A stretch of DNA of 64,000 nt from Litorimonas sp964490745. Lineage in GTDB: Bacteria; Pseudomonadota; Alphaproteobacteria; Caulobacterales; Maricaulaceae. This document shows positions 46,457 through 55,949 of this stretch, in pieces. The first letter of the stretch is position 1; the number at the start of each line of letters is the position of its first letter. Under the pieces are notes generated by a model. It saw nothing but the letters and a program-made list of their open reading frames with translations, did not search any database and was not told where the DNA came from. Where the stretch lies: assembly GCA_964490745.1 (NCBI GenBank), contig CAZBDT010000001.1, forward strand, positions 1 to 64,000. Reading direction: 5' to 3'. Position numbers and translations under genes: made by a program.

Positions 46457-47746
46457 GTGTCACGATCTCTCACACTTTCTTTCCGGTCTATCCGCGCAAA
46501 CGCATTCATCGGGCCTGCTGCGGCATTATTCATTTCCGCAAATATCGCAAACGCTGCCAACCTTGTTTTTAATATGGTGTTTGCCCGAATTATGGGGCCG
46601 GCAGCCTTTGCCGATCTCACACTTTTGCTCACGCTAAAACTCGGTATATTGTCGTTCCTTGGTGCGCTACAATTTGCCTTTGCAGAATTGACTGCAAAGG
46701 AAAGTATGGTCTCCCAAAGTCGCTGGCGTGCGAAAGCGATATCTTGGAGCAGTCTAAAATTTTCGGTCCCGATAATGTTCATTATCTTCGCATTGGCGAA
46801 TTACATTTCCGGCATCTTCAAATTCTCTTCACCAATGGCACTTTGTGTATTAGCCTTAGCCATTCCATTCTTTTTACCCATGGTGATTTATAGAGGCCTG
46901 ACCCAAGGATTAATTGATCTACCAAAGATCATTCTTTCTATCCAGGCTGAATGGCTTATTCGACTTTTTGGAAGTCTGTTACTTTGGAAAATGGGATTTG
47001 GTTTGCCTGGCATTGCTGCAGCAGTCGGACTCTCCATCTTGGCAGGGTTATTCTTCTCAACACGTAAAGACGATTTCATATCTACAACTCTTCACGAAGC
47101 CCCTCTCTTGGATAGTAAAGCAAAGGCTCTAGGCCTCGTAGCCATGCCATATTTAATATTGCAAATGGCTCAGGTCTTGGTCTTGGATAGCGACATACTT
47201 ATCGCAAAGGCTAGTTTTTCATCTGAGACTGCGGGTCTGGTGGCGGGCTTACTTCTTATTCAACGTGTCTTCTTTTTCGCCTTCTTGTCCTGCTCAACGA
47301 TTCTACAGCCTTTTGTCGCTCAACAAAATGAGGATCAAAAAACACCCAGAGAATTGCTGATACTCTTGGGAGCAATTGCGTCAATAACCGCGGGCGCAAT
47401 GATTGTTGTTCTTCCTTATTCTGATTTGGTTGTACACATTATGTTAGGCGAAAAATATTTGGCCCTTTCGGCAATCGTTTGGATCAGCGCGCTCACGGGG
47501 GCGGTGTTTATCGGCAGCCATCTATGCGCAATCTATCAAATTGCCAAAGGCAAGAGTTTTTCCGCACTGGTTGTTCTATGTTTTGGTATTATTCAATTTA
47601 CTTTGCTCTCTTCAGTTAATCACTTCTTTCCTGAAATCGGGTTACACACCTATTTCTGCTTGAAATTACTTATTCAAATTGCATGTGCGGCAACATTGAT
47701 AGGGATTATTCTGATGCCAGCAAAAAAAGACCACCTCGTCTCATAA
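46457..47746 (+). CDS. Polysaccharide flippase-like membrane protein (MOP superfamily)
   Basis: The 429-residue protein with about 12 membrane helices resembles Wzx/oligosaccharide flippases: ANIANAANLVFNMVFARIMG, a first-loop pattern common in the family, and FADLTLLLTLKLGIL. It begins with GTG at 46457, 1 nt after the GT2-STAS stop. It would flip a lipid-linked oligosaccharide or repeat unit to the periplasm. It lies between the GT2 and the GT-C-like protein, co-transcribed with both. Confidence 0.85.
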   Translation: MSRSLTLSFRSIRANAFIGPAAALFISANIANAANLVFNMVFARIMGPAAFADLTLLLTLKLGILSFLGALQFAFAELTAKESMVSQSRWRAKAISWSSLKFSVPIMFIIFALANYISGIFKFSSPMALCVLALAIPFFLPMVIYRGLTQGLIDLPKIILSIQAEWLIRLFGSLLLWKMGFGLPGIAAAVGLSILAGLFFSTRKDDFISTTLHEAPLLDSKAKALGLVAMPYLILQMAQVLVLDSDILIAKASFSSETAGLVAGLLLIQRVFFFAFLSCSTILQPFVAQQNEDQKTPRELLILLGAIASITAGAMIVVLPYSDLVVHIMLGEKYLALSAIVWISALTGAVFIGSHLCAIYQIAKGKSFSALVVLCFGIIQFTLLSSVNHFFPEIGLHTYFCLKLLIQIACAATLIGIILMPAKKDHLVS

Positions 47747-47747
47747 C

Positions 47748-50700
47748 ATGACGGCAAGGTCGTGGACATATCTAGCGATCTTATTGGCTCTCATGTTTCA
47801 TGGGGCGCTCTTGCCGTTCACCTATGGGCAGACCTATGACTCTTACATCCATATGTTTTTCGGGAATCATTATCTGACATCCTGGTTCGATCCTTGGGAA
47901 ACACGGTGGTATACGGGTTTTACAGTGACCGCCTACCCCCCAGGGAGCCACCAAGCCTTGGGAATCTTGATGCGATTTATGGATATGCGCGTCGCATTTA
48001 TTGTGCTGCAACTCCTGACGATTGGGATTTTGATCATTGGGGTGTTTCGTTTCAGTCGTCTATGGGTGAATGATATGGCGGCATCATATGCAGCGATGCT
48101 CTGCGCATTCTCCACGAGTATTTCGGAAACACTCCACATTTTCGGACAATTACCGACACTGCTTTCGATCTCCTTATTTCTAAATGCAATTCCTCACATA
48201 TCAAATTGGATTGAGTACGGGTTAAAAAGGGACTTTATCTTAGGCCTTTTTCTCACAGCGGCGACGACCTCGGTTCATCATGTCACACCCTTATTCGGGA
48301 CAGTCTTTTTTGTGGCTCCAATTGGTATTGCCGCACTCTTGGCAAATTTGAAAAGACGTGAATCCTCCAAACCAATAGGTAAATTGGCATATTTGAAATG
48401 GGCATCACCGGCCGTCTTACGCGGAATAATCATGGGTATAGGGATGCTGTTTTTAATTATTACAATTGTCTTCCCCTATTGGCACTGGTCTATCACTGAT
48501 CCAATCACACAGGTTAGTATCCCGCATGGAAGTCGTGAGAATTTTATCGCGAAACCCAATTTGGGATTAATGTTTTTTGTAATCCCATGGGGTCTGTTGA
48601 TCGCAGTCATTCCATATGTCTTTTTTAAGTCAATGCGCACAACACTTTGGCCATTGGGCTTGTCTGTTTTAATTGCACTTTTCTTGGGAACGGGAGGCAC
48701 GACACCTTTACCCCGTATTCTGCTTGGACCCGCATTTGAAATCCTGACATTGGACAGGTTTACCTTCTGGGCCTCAATCTTGATTTTGCCTTTTGCAGGA
48801 TTGGCCGTTGAGAGTCTTTGGGACGGGCGAGGAAAAATCCTAATTAATCGCGCCTTTGGATCTTTCCTAAGTCGCGCATTTCTCGTTTTGATTCTCGTGA
48901 GTTATGTTGGACTTGCTATTGGGACGGCGCTTCTTCCAACGTTCCGACCTACTCAACCAGATTTCATTGACCCTGCGCCCATCGTCACATTTATGAATGA
49001 GGATCGACACTCAGATTGGCGCTATCTCACCTTGGGTTTCGGGGATCAATTTGCCTATCATAGCGCGCTTATCAACGCTGAGTCAGTCGACGGCAACTAT
49101 CATTCGGCGAGACGTTTGCCGAGTTTGATGAATTATTCAGTCGAGCGTCTGGAAAATTCAAAATATATGGGTGTGCCTGGTTTGGCATCTCTCAATCAGT
49201 TTCTGACGAACGCCGAGAAATTTCATTTAAAATATATATTCTCAAATGACGAATTCTATGACCCCGTATTACATTACACCGGATGGAACCAAGTCACCCG
49301 TCTCAATAATGGTATTCGTGTCTGGGAAAAACCTGATATATCTCCTCTGCCTGCAATTCGTCCACGTCGGGATTTACCGCATTACCAGAAACTGATGTGG
49401 GGCATTTTGCCGATTGGATCTTTGATCCTCGGCCTACTAACTTTGATCAGTCTTGCCCTCCGCCAGCAACTGATCTCATCTAAATCAAAGCCATTTCTGC
49501 GAAAAGCGTCTTCGACATATCTGACAATCCAAGTGCCTAAGCCTGGGCCAACGCTAACGGTAGACATTGTCACGACGCCTGCACCTATGCCGGAGGCTTG
49601 GACGCCTCCGAAAATTATGACTTGGCTCATCAGAGCCCTGCCCGTCGTCGCCGCAACTTTGGCTGCACTTATCATAATTCTCGCAATTCATAATCAACGC
49701 AAACCTTTACAGCCTGAAGCTGTTGTTGAGCGTTACTATCAACATTTAGATTTCCGCGAAACAACACAGGCTTTTTCATTACTCGCAAGTAATCCAGACA
49801 TGGACTATAGCCAATTTCTTAAGCTGCAAAAGCTTACGGGCGGCCTTGTTCCCTCCTTTGGGAAACTTACATCTGTAAGAGCTATAAATGTGGAACGGAC
49901 GACAAATGGACAGGTTCGGGTCAGATCAGAGCTGACATACTTAACGTCTATCGGGATACGCCCCGTAATTGCTGAAATGACATTGCAACAGAACGCCAAC
50001 GGAGTTTGGCAAATCAAATATGAGCCCGCCGACAAAAACTTCATCCCCAATTTGATCATCAACCGCAACGCGCCTCAGTTCCGAGATCTGACTGGACAAA
50101 AATATTTGACTCCAACCGACTCTATTCAGCGGCTCGCTCGGCCTCAAATTGAGCTGATGGCGGCAGAAGTCGTTGAAGAAAACGGCAGGCTATTCGTGAT
50201 TGGCCGCTTAAAAAATCTTTCAGAATTTCCTACCTGTACGAAAGCGCTCGCGCGGGCCGTGGACACGGAGTCAGGGACAGAGTTCAAACAACATGCAGGT
50301 CGTATTGGTGCGCATAGGCTACTTCCTGGAGAAAGTTCGGCTTTTCGAATTGATTTTGAGGGTTACCTCAAAATCCAAGATCAACCTTTCAATTCAGCCT
50401 ACAATCCTGATGAATTTAGCGTAGCTGAATTCAGCAGCCTTCCATCTGATGTCAACTTATCTCTTTCTACTACTGTCTGTTCACCACCATATTATAAGTC
50501 AGTCACATTCTCCGATATGCGTGTCTTAGTGAAAGATGACCAGGAGATGCTTTCTGTCACCGTGACGAATGCCGGCACTGAAATTGTGAGCACATTGCAG
50601 CTTAAGCTTTCATATATCGACACTGAGGACCGTCCCCTTTGGGTCGAGCCATATTATCTACAAAATAACTTAATCCCGGGCGAAGTCCGTACCCTTCAGA

Positions 50701-50876
50701 TTCCTCTTTCCGCGACGGCGAGAACACATGTTTCCTCTCCCAAACGCCTGGAAATTAATGGGAAAGGTGCCGAAATAAATCTGAAATCCGTTTGGCCGAT
50801 TGGGATCAAGCTTGCGGATCAGGATTTACGTATCATGATTGATTATGATGCAATGCTTTATCAGCCATTAGACTAA
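47748..50876 (+). CDS. Large GT-C-like membrane protein with periplasmic C-terminal domains
   Basis: The 1042-residue protein starts 1 nt after the flippase stop. The first 560 residues hold about 12 helices and a first loop with QTYDSYIHMFFGNHYL, resembling the PTPS-related / GT-C membrane family, where an acidic pair in the first loop is catalytic. One more helix (about 630-650) is followed by an NTF2-like unit (about 657-765: AVVERYYQHLDFRETTQAFS) and beta-rich domains (about 790-1040). The enzyme would transfer a sugar from a lipid-phosphate donor in the periplasm. The reaction is not certain. Confidence 0.75.
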   Translation: MTARSWTYLAILLALMFHGALLPFTYGQTYDSYIHMFFGNHYLTSWFDPWETRWYTGFTVTAYPPGSHQALGILMRFMDMRVAFIVLQLLTIGILIIGVFRFSRLWVNDMAASYAAMLCAFSTSISETLHIFGQLPTLLSISLFLNAIPHISNWIEYGLKRDFILGLFLTAATTSVHHVTPLFGTVFFVAPIGIAALLANLKRRESSKPIGKLAYLKWASPAVLRGIIMGIGMLFLIITIVFPYWHWSITDPITQVSIPHGSRENFIAKPNLGLMFFVIPWGLLIAVIPYVFFKSMRTTLWPLGLSVLIALFLGTGGTTPLPRILLGPAFEILTLDRFTFWASILILPFAGLAVESLWDGRGKILINRAFGSFLSRAFLVLILVSYVGLAIGTALLPTFRPTQPDFIDPAPIVTFMNEDRHSDWRYLTLGFGDQFAYHSALINAESVDGNYHSARRLPSLMNYSVERLENSKYMGVPGLASLNQFLTNAEKFHLKYIFSNDEFYDPVLHYTGWNQVTRLNNGIRVWEKPDISPLPAIRPRRDLPHYQKLMWGILPIGSLILGLLTLISLALRQQLISSKSKPFLRKASSTYLTIQVPKPGPTLTVDIVTTPAPMPEAWTPPKIMTWLIRALPVVAATLAALIIILAIHNQRKPLQPEAVVERYYQHLDFRETTQAFSLLASNPDMDYSQFLKLQKLTGGLVPSFGKLTSVRAINVERTTNGQVRVRSELTYLTSIGIRPVIAEMTLQQNANGVWQIKYEPADKNFIPNLIINRNAPQFRDLTGQKYLTPTDSIQRLARPQIELMAAEVVEENGRLFVIGRLKNLSEFPTCTKALARAVDTESGTEFKQHAGRIGAHRLLPGESSAFRIDFEGYLKIQDQPFNSAYNPDEFSVAEFSSLPSDVNLSLSTTVCSPPYYKSVTFSDMRVLVKDDQEMLSVTVTNAGTEIVSTLQLKLSYIDTEDRPLWVEPYYLQNNLIPGEVRTLQIPLSATARTHVSSPKRLEINGKGAEINLKSVWPIGIKLADQDLRIMIDYDAMLYQPLD

Positions 50877-50914
50877 TCGTTTCTTTTTGTATTTTGGCCT
50901 GCGTGATCACGTTA

Positions 50915-50948
50915 TTTGCATATTGCAAAACTTGAAACGCATAATGCG
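50915..50948. promoter_or_regulatory. LuxO-type enhancer palindromes upstream of the TolC-family gene
   Basis: TTTGCA-TAT-TGCAAA (50915-50929) is a perfect palindrome and fits TTGCA-W3-TGCAA, the LuxO site as I recall it. A second, CGCA-TAA-TGCG, lies at 50938-50948. Both are 65-100 bp upstream of the sigma-54 promoter at 51012, a usual enhancer position. Confidence 0.7.
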
Positions 50949-51011
50949 AAATATTGACAAAATTCACACCTTATTAACCCTCTAACCTATTGTTTTTATT
51001 GAATCAGGGTT

Positions 51012-51027
51012 TGGTCTCTCAATTGCA
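51012..51027 (+). promoter_or_regulatory. Sigma-54 promoter of the TolC-family gene
   Basis: TGGTCTCTCAATTGCA has TGG at -24 and TTGCA at -12 with the exact 10-bp GG-GC spacing. The expected start (about 51038) leaves a 19-nt leader with CGGAG before the ATG at 51057. Confidence 0.8.
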
Positions 51028-51056
51028 ATGGTCTTTCAGTAAAACGGAGTTATGGC

Positions 51057-52511
51057 ATGACAATTGCGCAAAAAGACCGACCCTTTAAAAACACACTTAT
51101 ATTGTTCGGGCTTCTTGCAAGCTTCGCCGGTGGAGGGTGCGCGACGACGGCCGCAAAGTATGATGGCACAAACACCTCGGATTTGACTGATAGCGCATTG
51201 CGCACTCATGCTGTTCCACTAGAAACCGACACGTCTCTGACCATCGAGGATGTGAGGCGTCGGACCCTCTCTCATAATTCAGAATATGCTCGCGCTCAGA
51301 CTCAGCTCGTCGAGACAGTCAGAAAAGCCGGGATGGACGGGAAAGACTTTTTGCCGAAAGTCTATGCCAACAGCTACGGAACGTGGAGAAATAACACGGA
51401 CGCCTCTATTGGAAAACGAGTAGATGATCCGTCAGATACAATGCCACAAGATTTTTTCACAGCTCAGGACCAAGCTAATGCGAGATCAAACCTGACCGCG
51501 AGCTGGGACCTATTAGAAATCGGTTTAAGCGGGTTTAAAGCTAATAGACGCGCCATCAATGCCTACTCGCAAACTGAGCAAAACCAATATCTTTGCAATA
51601 AAATGATGGTGGATGTTGAAAACGCCTATTGGCGTGCGGTTGCCTTCGAACAAGCTGAAAAAAAGTCTGACTGGCTGAAAGGTCGGGTCACTTACGCCTT
51701 AGACCTCTCTCGCCAGCGCGCAGAACAGAATCCGGAAACTAAGTTACAAGAATTGATGTTTCAACGTGAGTTAATAGATATCAATCGGTGGTACCAATCG
51801 CTTTATAGATCATTGCTATCGGCGAAACCCGAACTTGCCAGATTAATGAATGTTCCAGCAGGAAGCCAATTCAATCTGGAGTCGACGCGCCTACCTTCTG
51901 ATTTAGGAGAAATGGGAAATAAAGATGTCTTAGAACTTATCAATATAGCTTATCAAAACCGACCAGAAATCCGCCAAGCGCTCTACAGAACTGACTTGAC
52001 AAAGCTAAAGAACAAGGAAGATCTCTGGCGGCATTTGCCTGCAATGCGATTTTTTCTCGGCGCAAACCATAACACGAATAGCTTCGTCCTAAATCAAGAT
52101 TTTCTATCTGCTGGCGTAAATCTAAGCTGGGATCTTCTACGCATTGGCCAGATTGGTGAAACAAAGCGAAACGGACAAATCGCGTTAGACGAACAAAAAA
52201 GACAAACCGAAATTCTCGCAAGTGCGGTGATGGCACAGGTCATGATCGCTCGTGAACAAATGCATACATTAGATTATGACCTAACGCTGGCGTGGAATGC
52301 TCTGTCTGTACAGGGCGAGATCACAGATGATCTGAATAAAGATGTTAGGTCAGGAACAAAACCTGAAACTTACTTAGTTAAAGAAGAATTAATGAAGGAA
52401 CTGTCCTACATCCGCGAACAAATGGCGCGAGCTGAATTACACACTGCTAAAGCTCGTCTATCGCAAAGTATCGGTGTCGTTCCGAACTGCCAACCTTCTA
52501 CCCAAATTTGA
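51057..52511 (+). CDS. TolC-family outer-membrane protein
   Basis: The 484-residue protein has a signal-like start with a lipobox-like GGGC (Cys28) and two OEP coiled-coil repeats (about 65-270 and 280-475): TLSHNSEYARAQTQLVETVR and NIAYQNRPEIRQALYRTDLT. It is divergent from pump OMFs and has no adaptor or pump nearby. Its own sigma-54 promoter and enhancer sites link it to the polysaccharide operons. It may be the exit channel for the polymer or a secreted protein. Downstream is the convergent regulator gene. Confidence 0.82.
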   Translation: MTIAQKDRPFKNTLILFGLLASFAGGGCATTAAKYDGTNTSDLTDSALRTHAVPLETDTSLTIEDVRRRTLSHNSEYARAQTQLVETVRKAGMDGKDFLPKVYANSYGTWRNNTDASIGKRVDDPSDTMPQDFFTAQDQANARSNLTASWDLLEIGLSGFKANRRAINAYSQTEQNQYLCNKMMVDVENAYWRAVAFEQAEKKSDWLKGRVTYALDLSRQRAEQNPETKLQELMFQRELIDINRWYQSLYRSLLSAKPELARLMNVPAGSQFNLESTRLPSDLGEMGNKDVLELINIAYQNRPEIRQALYRTDLTKLKNKEDLWRHLPAMRFFLGANHNTNSFVLNQDFLSAGVNLSWDLLRIGQIGETKRNGQIALDEQKRQTEILASAVMAQVMIAREQMHTLDYDLTLAWNALSVQGEITDDLNKDVRSGTKPETYLVKEELMKELSYIREQMARAELHTAKARLSQSIGVVPNCQPSTQI

Positions 52512-52682
52512 TAAAACCATTCCTCGTCAGACACGCTTTTAGACAATTGATAACGATTAGCTTCACCGAGATAGTCCGCCTGAAAATTACTGTACCATTG
52601 GTTCAGTATAGTAAGGTTGGAAATTTCGTATGACGGGTCGCATATTTACACATTTTGTGCAAATTCGAGAATGAGTTGCGGC

Positions 52683-54137
52683 CTAACTCGCTTTATATTG
52701 TTTCTCTAAATCATCTTTAATCCAGCCTTCTCTCTTCCTGTATATTGTTGAGGGACTGAGCTGTAAGATTTGAGAGGCTTTCGGAATGCTTCCATTACAG
52801 GATGAGATTACGGCCTCGATGATCTGCTTTTCAATTTGTATCATCGGTTGAATGACATCAATTGGAACCATTTTTTTCAGGGAATCCATAGGAGTCACAG
52901 GTTTCGAATTTTGAACCAATCCAATCAAATTATAATCATCAGAGGCGCCTAAGCCCTTGGCGTGTTTAAACGTCAACATATGCAATTCAAGCTCTACGCC
53001 ATCGTGAATGACCACGGCTTTTCGGATTATATTTTGTAATTCCCGTACATTGCCCGGCCAGTGATACGCCAACATCTCTAACCGCGCCTCAGATGATATT
53101 CTTTTGAACGCTTTATCTTCTTCTGCTGCGTATTGTTGCAAAAAGTGCTCTGCAAGCAAGATAATGTCACCGCCACGTTTAGAAAGTTGCGGTAATTCAA
53201 TGGTCAAAACGTCCAAACGATAAAACAAGTCTTCTCGAAATCGTTTTTCCGAGACTTCTATAATAGGTTTGCGATTTGTGGCGCAAATAATACGTACATC
53301 AACCTCTTCTATCCAGTCACTTCCAACGCGTTTGACGTGACCCGTTTGTAGGAAGCGTAATAATTTGGCCTGAAGTGCAATATCCATTTCACAAATTTCA
53401 TCCAAGAACAACGTTCCTCCATTGGCCATAGAGGCGGCACCCGCCCTCGCTTGATTTGCGCCGGTAAATGCACCTTTTATATGCCCGAAAATTTCAGACT
53501 CTATCAAATGCTCAGGCAAGGCGGCACAATTCAACGCGATAAAAGGCGCTTCGCGCCGGTCACTCAATTCATGAATCGCTTGAGCCGTCACCTCTTTACC
53601 TGTTCCGGACTCGCCCGTTATAAAAACTGCTGCGGATGAACTGGCGACACTCTCAATCAACTTATAAACTTCCCGCATGGGTTCTGATTCGCCAATGAAG
53701 CCGGCATTTCCTTGTAACGCTTTCGTCTGTTTTGGAGTGTGGATAGGCGTGGATACGGTTTTATTGTTGATGGCACTTCGTACTGTTTTTAATAGTTTTT
53801 CGACCGGGAACGGTTTGATGAGAAAATCAAATGCACCTGCCCTCATTGAGTCAACAGCCATATTTATCGATCCCTTTGCTGTCGTCACAATGAGATTGAT
53901 AGAAGAATTCGTGGCTTTCATCTTTTGAATGACGTCAATTCCGTTTCCGTCCTTTAGATCTGGATCAAGAATAACAGTAAAATGGCGGCCCGTTTTCAAT
54001 AATAAAAGCGCCTCTTCAAGTGTTTGACAATATTCGGCTTCAATCCCTGCTCGAGCCAGATTACGTTGGTACCTAATCGCAACAGATAATACACTCTCCA
54101 CGATCAATACTTCACTTACATTTTTTTTATCAGCCAT
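52683..54137 (-). CDS. Sigma-54-dependent response regulator (LuxO/SypG-like), variant acidic pocket
   Basis: The 484-residue protein has a receiver (1-120), an AAA+ sigma-54 activator domain (about 145-385) and a Fis-type helix-turn-helix (about 438-475: NGSIPKASQILQLSPSTIYR). GESGTGKE is the Walker A and GAFTGA the sigma-54 contact loop, so activation is intact. In the receiver the acceptor D58 is present (VILDPDLKDGNG), but the acidic pair is E14-S15 instead of the E-D of its paralogue. Phosphorylation may be altered. It is highly similar to the gene at 54478. A terminator separates the two, so it has its own promoter. Confidence 0.92.
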   Translation of the reverse strand: MADKKNVSEVLIVESVLSVAIRYQRNLARAGIEAEYCQTLEEALLLLKTGRHFTVILDPDLKDGNGIDVIQKMKATNSSINLIVTTAKGSINMAVDSMRAGAFDFLIKPFPVEKLLKTVRSAINNKTVSTPIHTPKQTKALQGNAGFIGESEPMREVYKLIESVASSSAAVFITGESGTGKEVTAQAIHELSDRREAPFIALNCAALPEHLIESEIFGHIKGAFTGANQARAGAASMANGGTLFLDEICEMDIALQAKLLRFLQTGHVKRVGSDWIEEVDVRIICATNRKPIIEVSEKRFREDLFYRLDVLTIELPQLSKRGGDIILLAEHFLQQYAAEEDKAFKRISSEARLEMLAYHWPGNVRELQNIIRKAVVIHDGVELELHMLTFKHAKGLGASDDYNLIGLVQNSKPVTPMDSLKKMVPIDVIQPMIQIEKQIIEAVISSCNGSIPKASQILQLSPSTIYRKREGWIKDDLEKQYKAS

Positions 54138-54477
54138 TTTGTCCCTATACCGCTTGGCCTCAACGATCGAAAAATGACGTTAAGTGTTTGGATCCCAAAT
54201 TTGATAGGCGCCCTTGCCAGATCAATGTTCTACCTTTACGTGTATAGCCAAAATACAATTAAAAATTGTTGAACTTGGAGCAATGCGCTCAGATCTTTGT
54301 GATCTATACAACCCCGACCAAGCGTTCAGGCGTGCACGATCAAGGCGAAAAAAGAGACGCGATAAAACAAAAAAGCATCTGACGCTTTTCACATCAGATG
54401 CCTGAATGAGAACTCCACCTCAGTGAAATCGGTCTGAGGGCCCCGTAAGAACGGTGAGCTAATATGTGACAGGAAAT
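54138..54477. other. Intergenic region between the two response-regulator genes
   Basis: These 340 bp contain the RR1 terminator (54367-54401) and the promoter region of RR2. I see no sigma-54 element and no gene that looks real. Confidence 0.5.
54367..54401 (-). terminator. Rho-independent terminator after response regulator 1
   Basis: GCATCTGA (54375-54382) pairs with TCAGATGC (54394-54401) around an 11-nt loop, with a T-rich run on the minus strand (A run 54367-54374). It lies 77 bp past the stop. Confidence 0.8.
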
Positions 54478-55941
54478 TTATATTGCAATTTTCGAAACAT
54501 CTCGCCGATCTTGGCTTGCCTGTTCCCAAATCTCACGTTTCCGATATATTGTAGACGGGCTGAGGTGCAATATTTTAGATGCCTTGGGAATGCTCCCGTT
54601 ACAGGAAGAAATCACTGCTTCAATTATATTCCGTTCGATAGTCGTCATGGGTTGATGAATATCTACGCTAAGCAGTTTTTTCATAGATTGTTGCGGCGTG
54701 ATAACGGACGGCGCATCGACACTTCCAATCAGGCTATATTCTTGTTTTTGGGGCACCGAACGGCTCGCATTTAGCGATAACATGTGTGGTTCCAGTTCTA
54801 CACCATCATAAATCACTGCGGCCTTTCGGACGGCGTTCTGTAGTTCGCGAATATTGCCAGGCCAATGATATTCAAGCATCAGCTCTTGGGCCTCAGGTGA
54901 AATTGCCTTGAAATGCTTACCTTCTTCGGCGGCATATTTCTTCAAGAAACTTTCGGCCAACAAAATGACGTCTTTCCCGCGACGAGATAAGGGCGGTAAT
55001 TCAATTGAGAGCACATCGAGGCGATAGAATAAATCCTCCCGGAACCGTTTTTCCGCAACCTCTGTCATAGGATTTCTGTTGGTTGCGCACACGATACGTA
55101 CATCAACATCTTCCGACCAATCACTACCTACTCGCTTAATTTGACCGGTCTGTAAAAACCGCAGAAGTTTAGCTTGAAGATTAATGTCCATCTCGCAAAT
55201 TTCATCTAGGAATAGAGTGCCACCATTTGCTTGGCTTGCTGCGCCTTTCCTTGATTCATGCGCCCCGGTGAAGGCTCCTTTAACGTGGCCGAAAATTTCT
55301 GACTCGATCAGGTTTTCGGGCAATGCCGCGCAATTCAATGCGATAAATGGAGCGTCACGACGAAGACTTACCTTGTGTATTGCCTGAGCTGTCACCTCTT
55401 TACCTGTTCCGGACTCGCCCGTGATAAAGACGGCTGCGTTAGAATTCGCGACATTCTCAATCATTTCATAAACGGCCAACATTGGCGCTGACTCACCAAC
55501 AAATCCGGGAACTTGATTAGTTTTTAAATTCGTCTTTAGACTTTGTGCAGTTTTTGTAAGCTTATCTCGTTCGAGAGCATTCTTGACCGTCGTGAGAAGT
55601 TTCTCCGCAGGAAATGGCTTTATCAAAAAATCATAAGCGCCAGCTCGCATCGCGTCGACAGCCGTGTTAATGGACCCATTGGCAGTAATGACTATAAACG
55701 TAATGTTGTGATCCGTACCATCCATTTCCTGGATGATATCAAGGCCGTTCATATCCGGGAGTTGAAGATCCAATAAGACCGTATCAATTTTCCCTTTTCG
55801 GAGTTCAATCAATGCGAGTGCGCCAGATTTACAAATCTGAGACTGAATACCTGATTTTTTTAAATGCTGTTGATACATTAACGCCATGGATAATGTATCT
55901 TCTACAATCAACACCTTTGGTGTTGTTTTTGCCTTCGCCAT
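54478..55941 (-). CDS. Sigma-54-dependent response regulator (LuxO/SypG-like)
   Basis: The 487-residue protein has a receiver with intact E14-D15, D58 (VLLDLQLPDMNG) and K108 (FLIKPF), then an AAA+ domain with GESGTGKE (175-182) and GAFTGA (222-227), and a C-terminal Fis-type helix-turn-helix (NGSIPKASKILHLSPSTIYR). The receiver wording LIVEDTLSMALMYQQHL is like LuxO and SypG. It follows the hybrid kinase by 8 bp in the same operon, so it should receive phosphate through the HPt domain. The sigma-54 promoters at 45.1, 45.2 and 51.0 kb are its likely targets. Confidence 0.94.
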   Translation of the reverse strand: MAKAKTTPKVLIVEDTLSMALMYQQHLKKSGIQSQICKSGALALIELRKGKIDTVLLDLQLPDMNGLDIIQEMDGTDHNITFIVITANGSINTAVDAMRAGAYDFLIKPFPAEKLLTTVKNALERDKLTKTAQSLKTNLKTNQVPGFVGESAPMLAVYEMIENVANSNAAVFITGESGTGKEVTAQAIHKVSLRRDAPFIALNCAALPENLIESEIFGHVKGAFTGAHESRKGAASQANGGTLFLDEICEMDINLQAKLLRFLQTGQIKRVGSDWSEDVDVRIVCATNRNPMTEVAEKRFREDLFYRLDVLSIELPPLSRRGKDVILLAESFLKKYAAEEGKHFKAISPEAQELMLEYHWPGNIRELQNAVRKAAVIYDGVELEPHMLSLNASRSVPQKQEYSLIGSVDAPSVITPQQSMKKLLSVDIHQPMTTIERNIIEAVISSCNGSIPKASKILHLSPSTIYRKREIWEQASQDRRDVSKIAI

Positions 55942-55949
55942 TTCATCAC

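Noticed and set aside
50915..51056. Possibility of a Qrr-like small RNA behind the LuxO-type sites
   Set aside because: The sigma-54 start (about 51038) lies only 19 nt before an obvious protein start with a ribosome site, so this is an mRNA promoter.
41596..52511. PEP-CTERM/exosortase-type system (PrsK/PrsR) as explanation of the sigma-54 cluster
   Set aside because: No exosortase and no PEP-CTERM protein is seen here, and the kinase and regulators are LuxO/SypG-like, not PrsK/PrsR-like.
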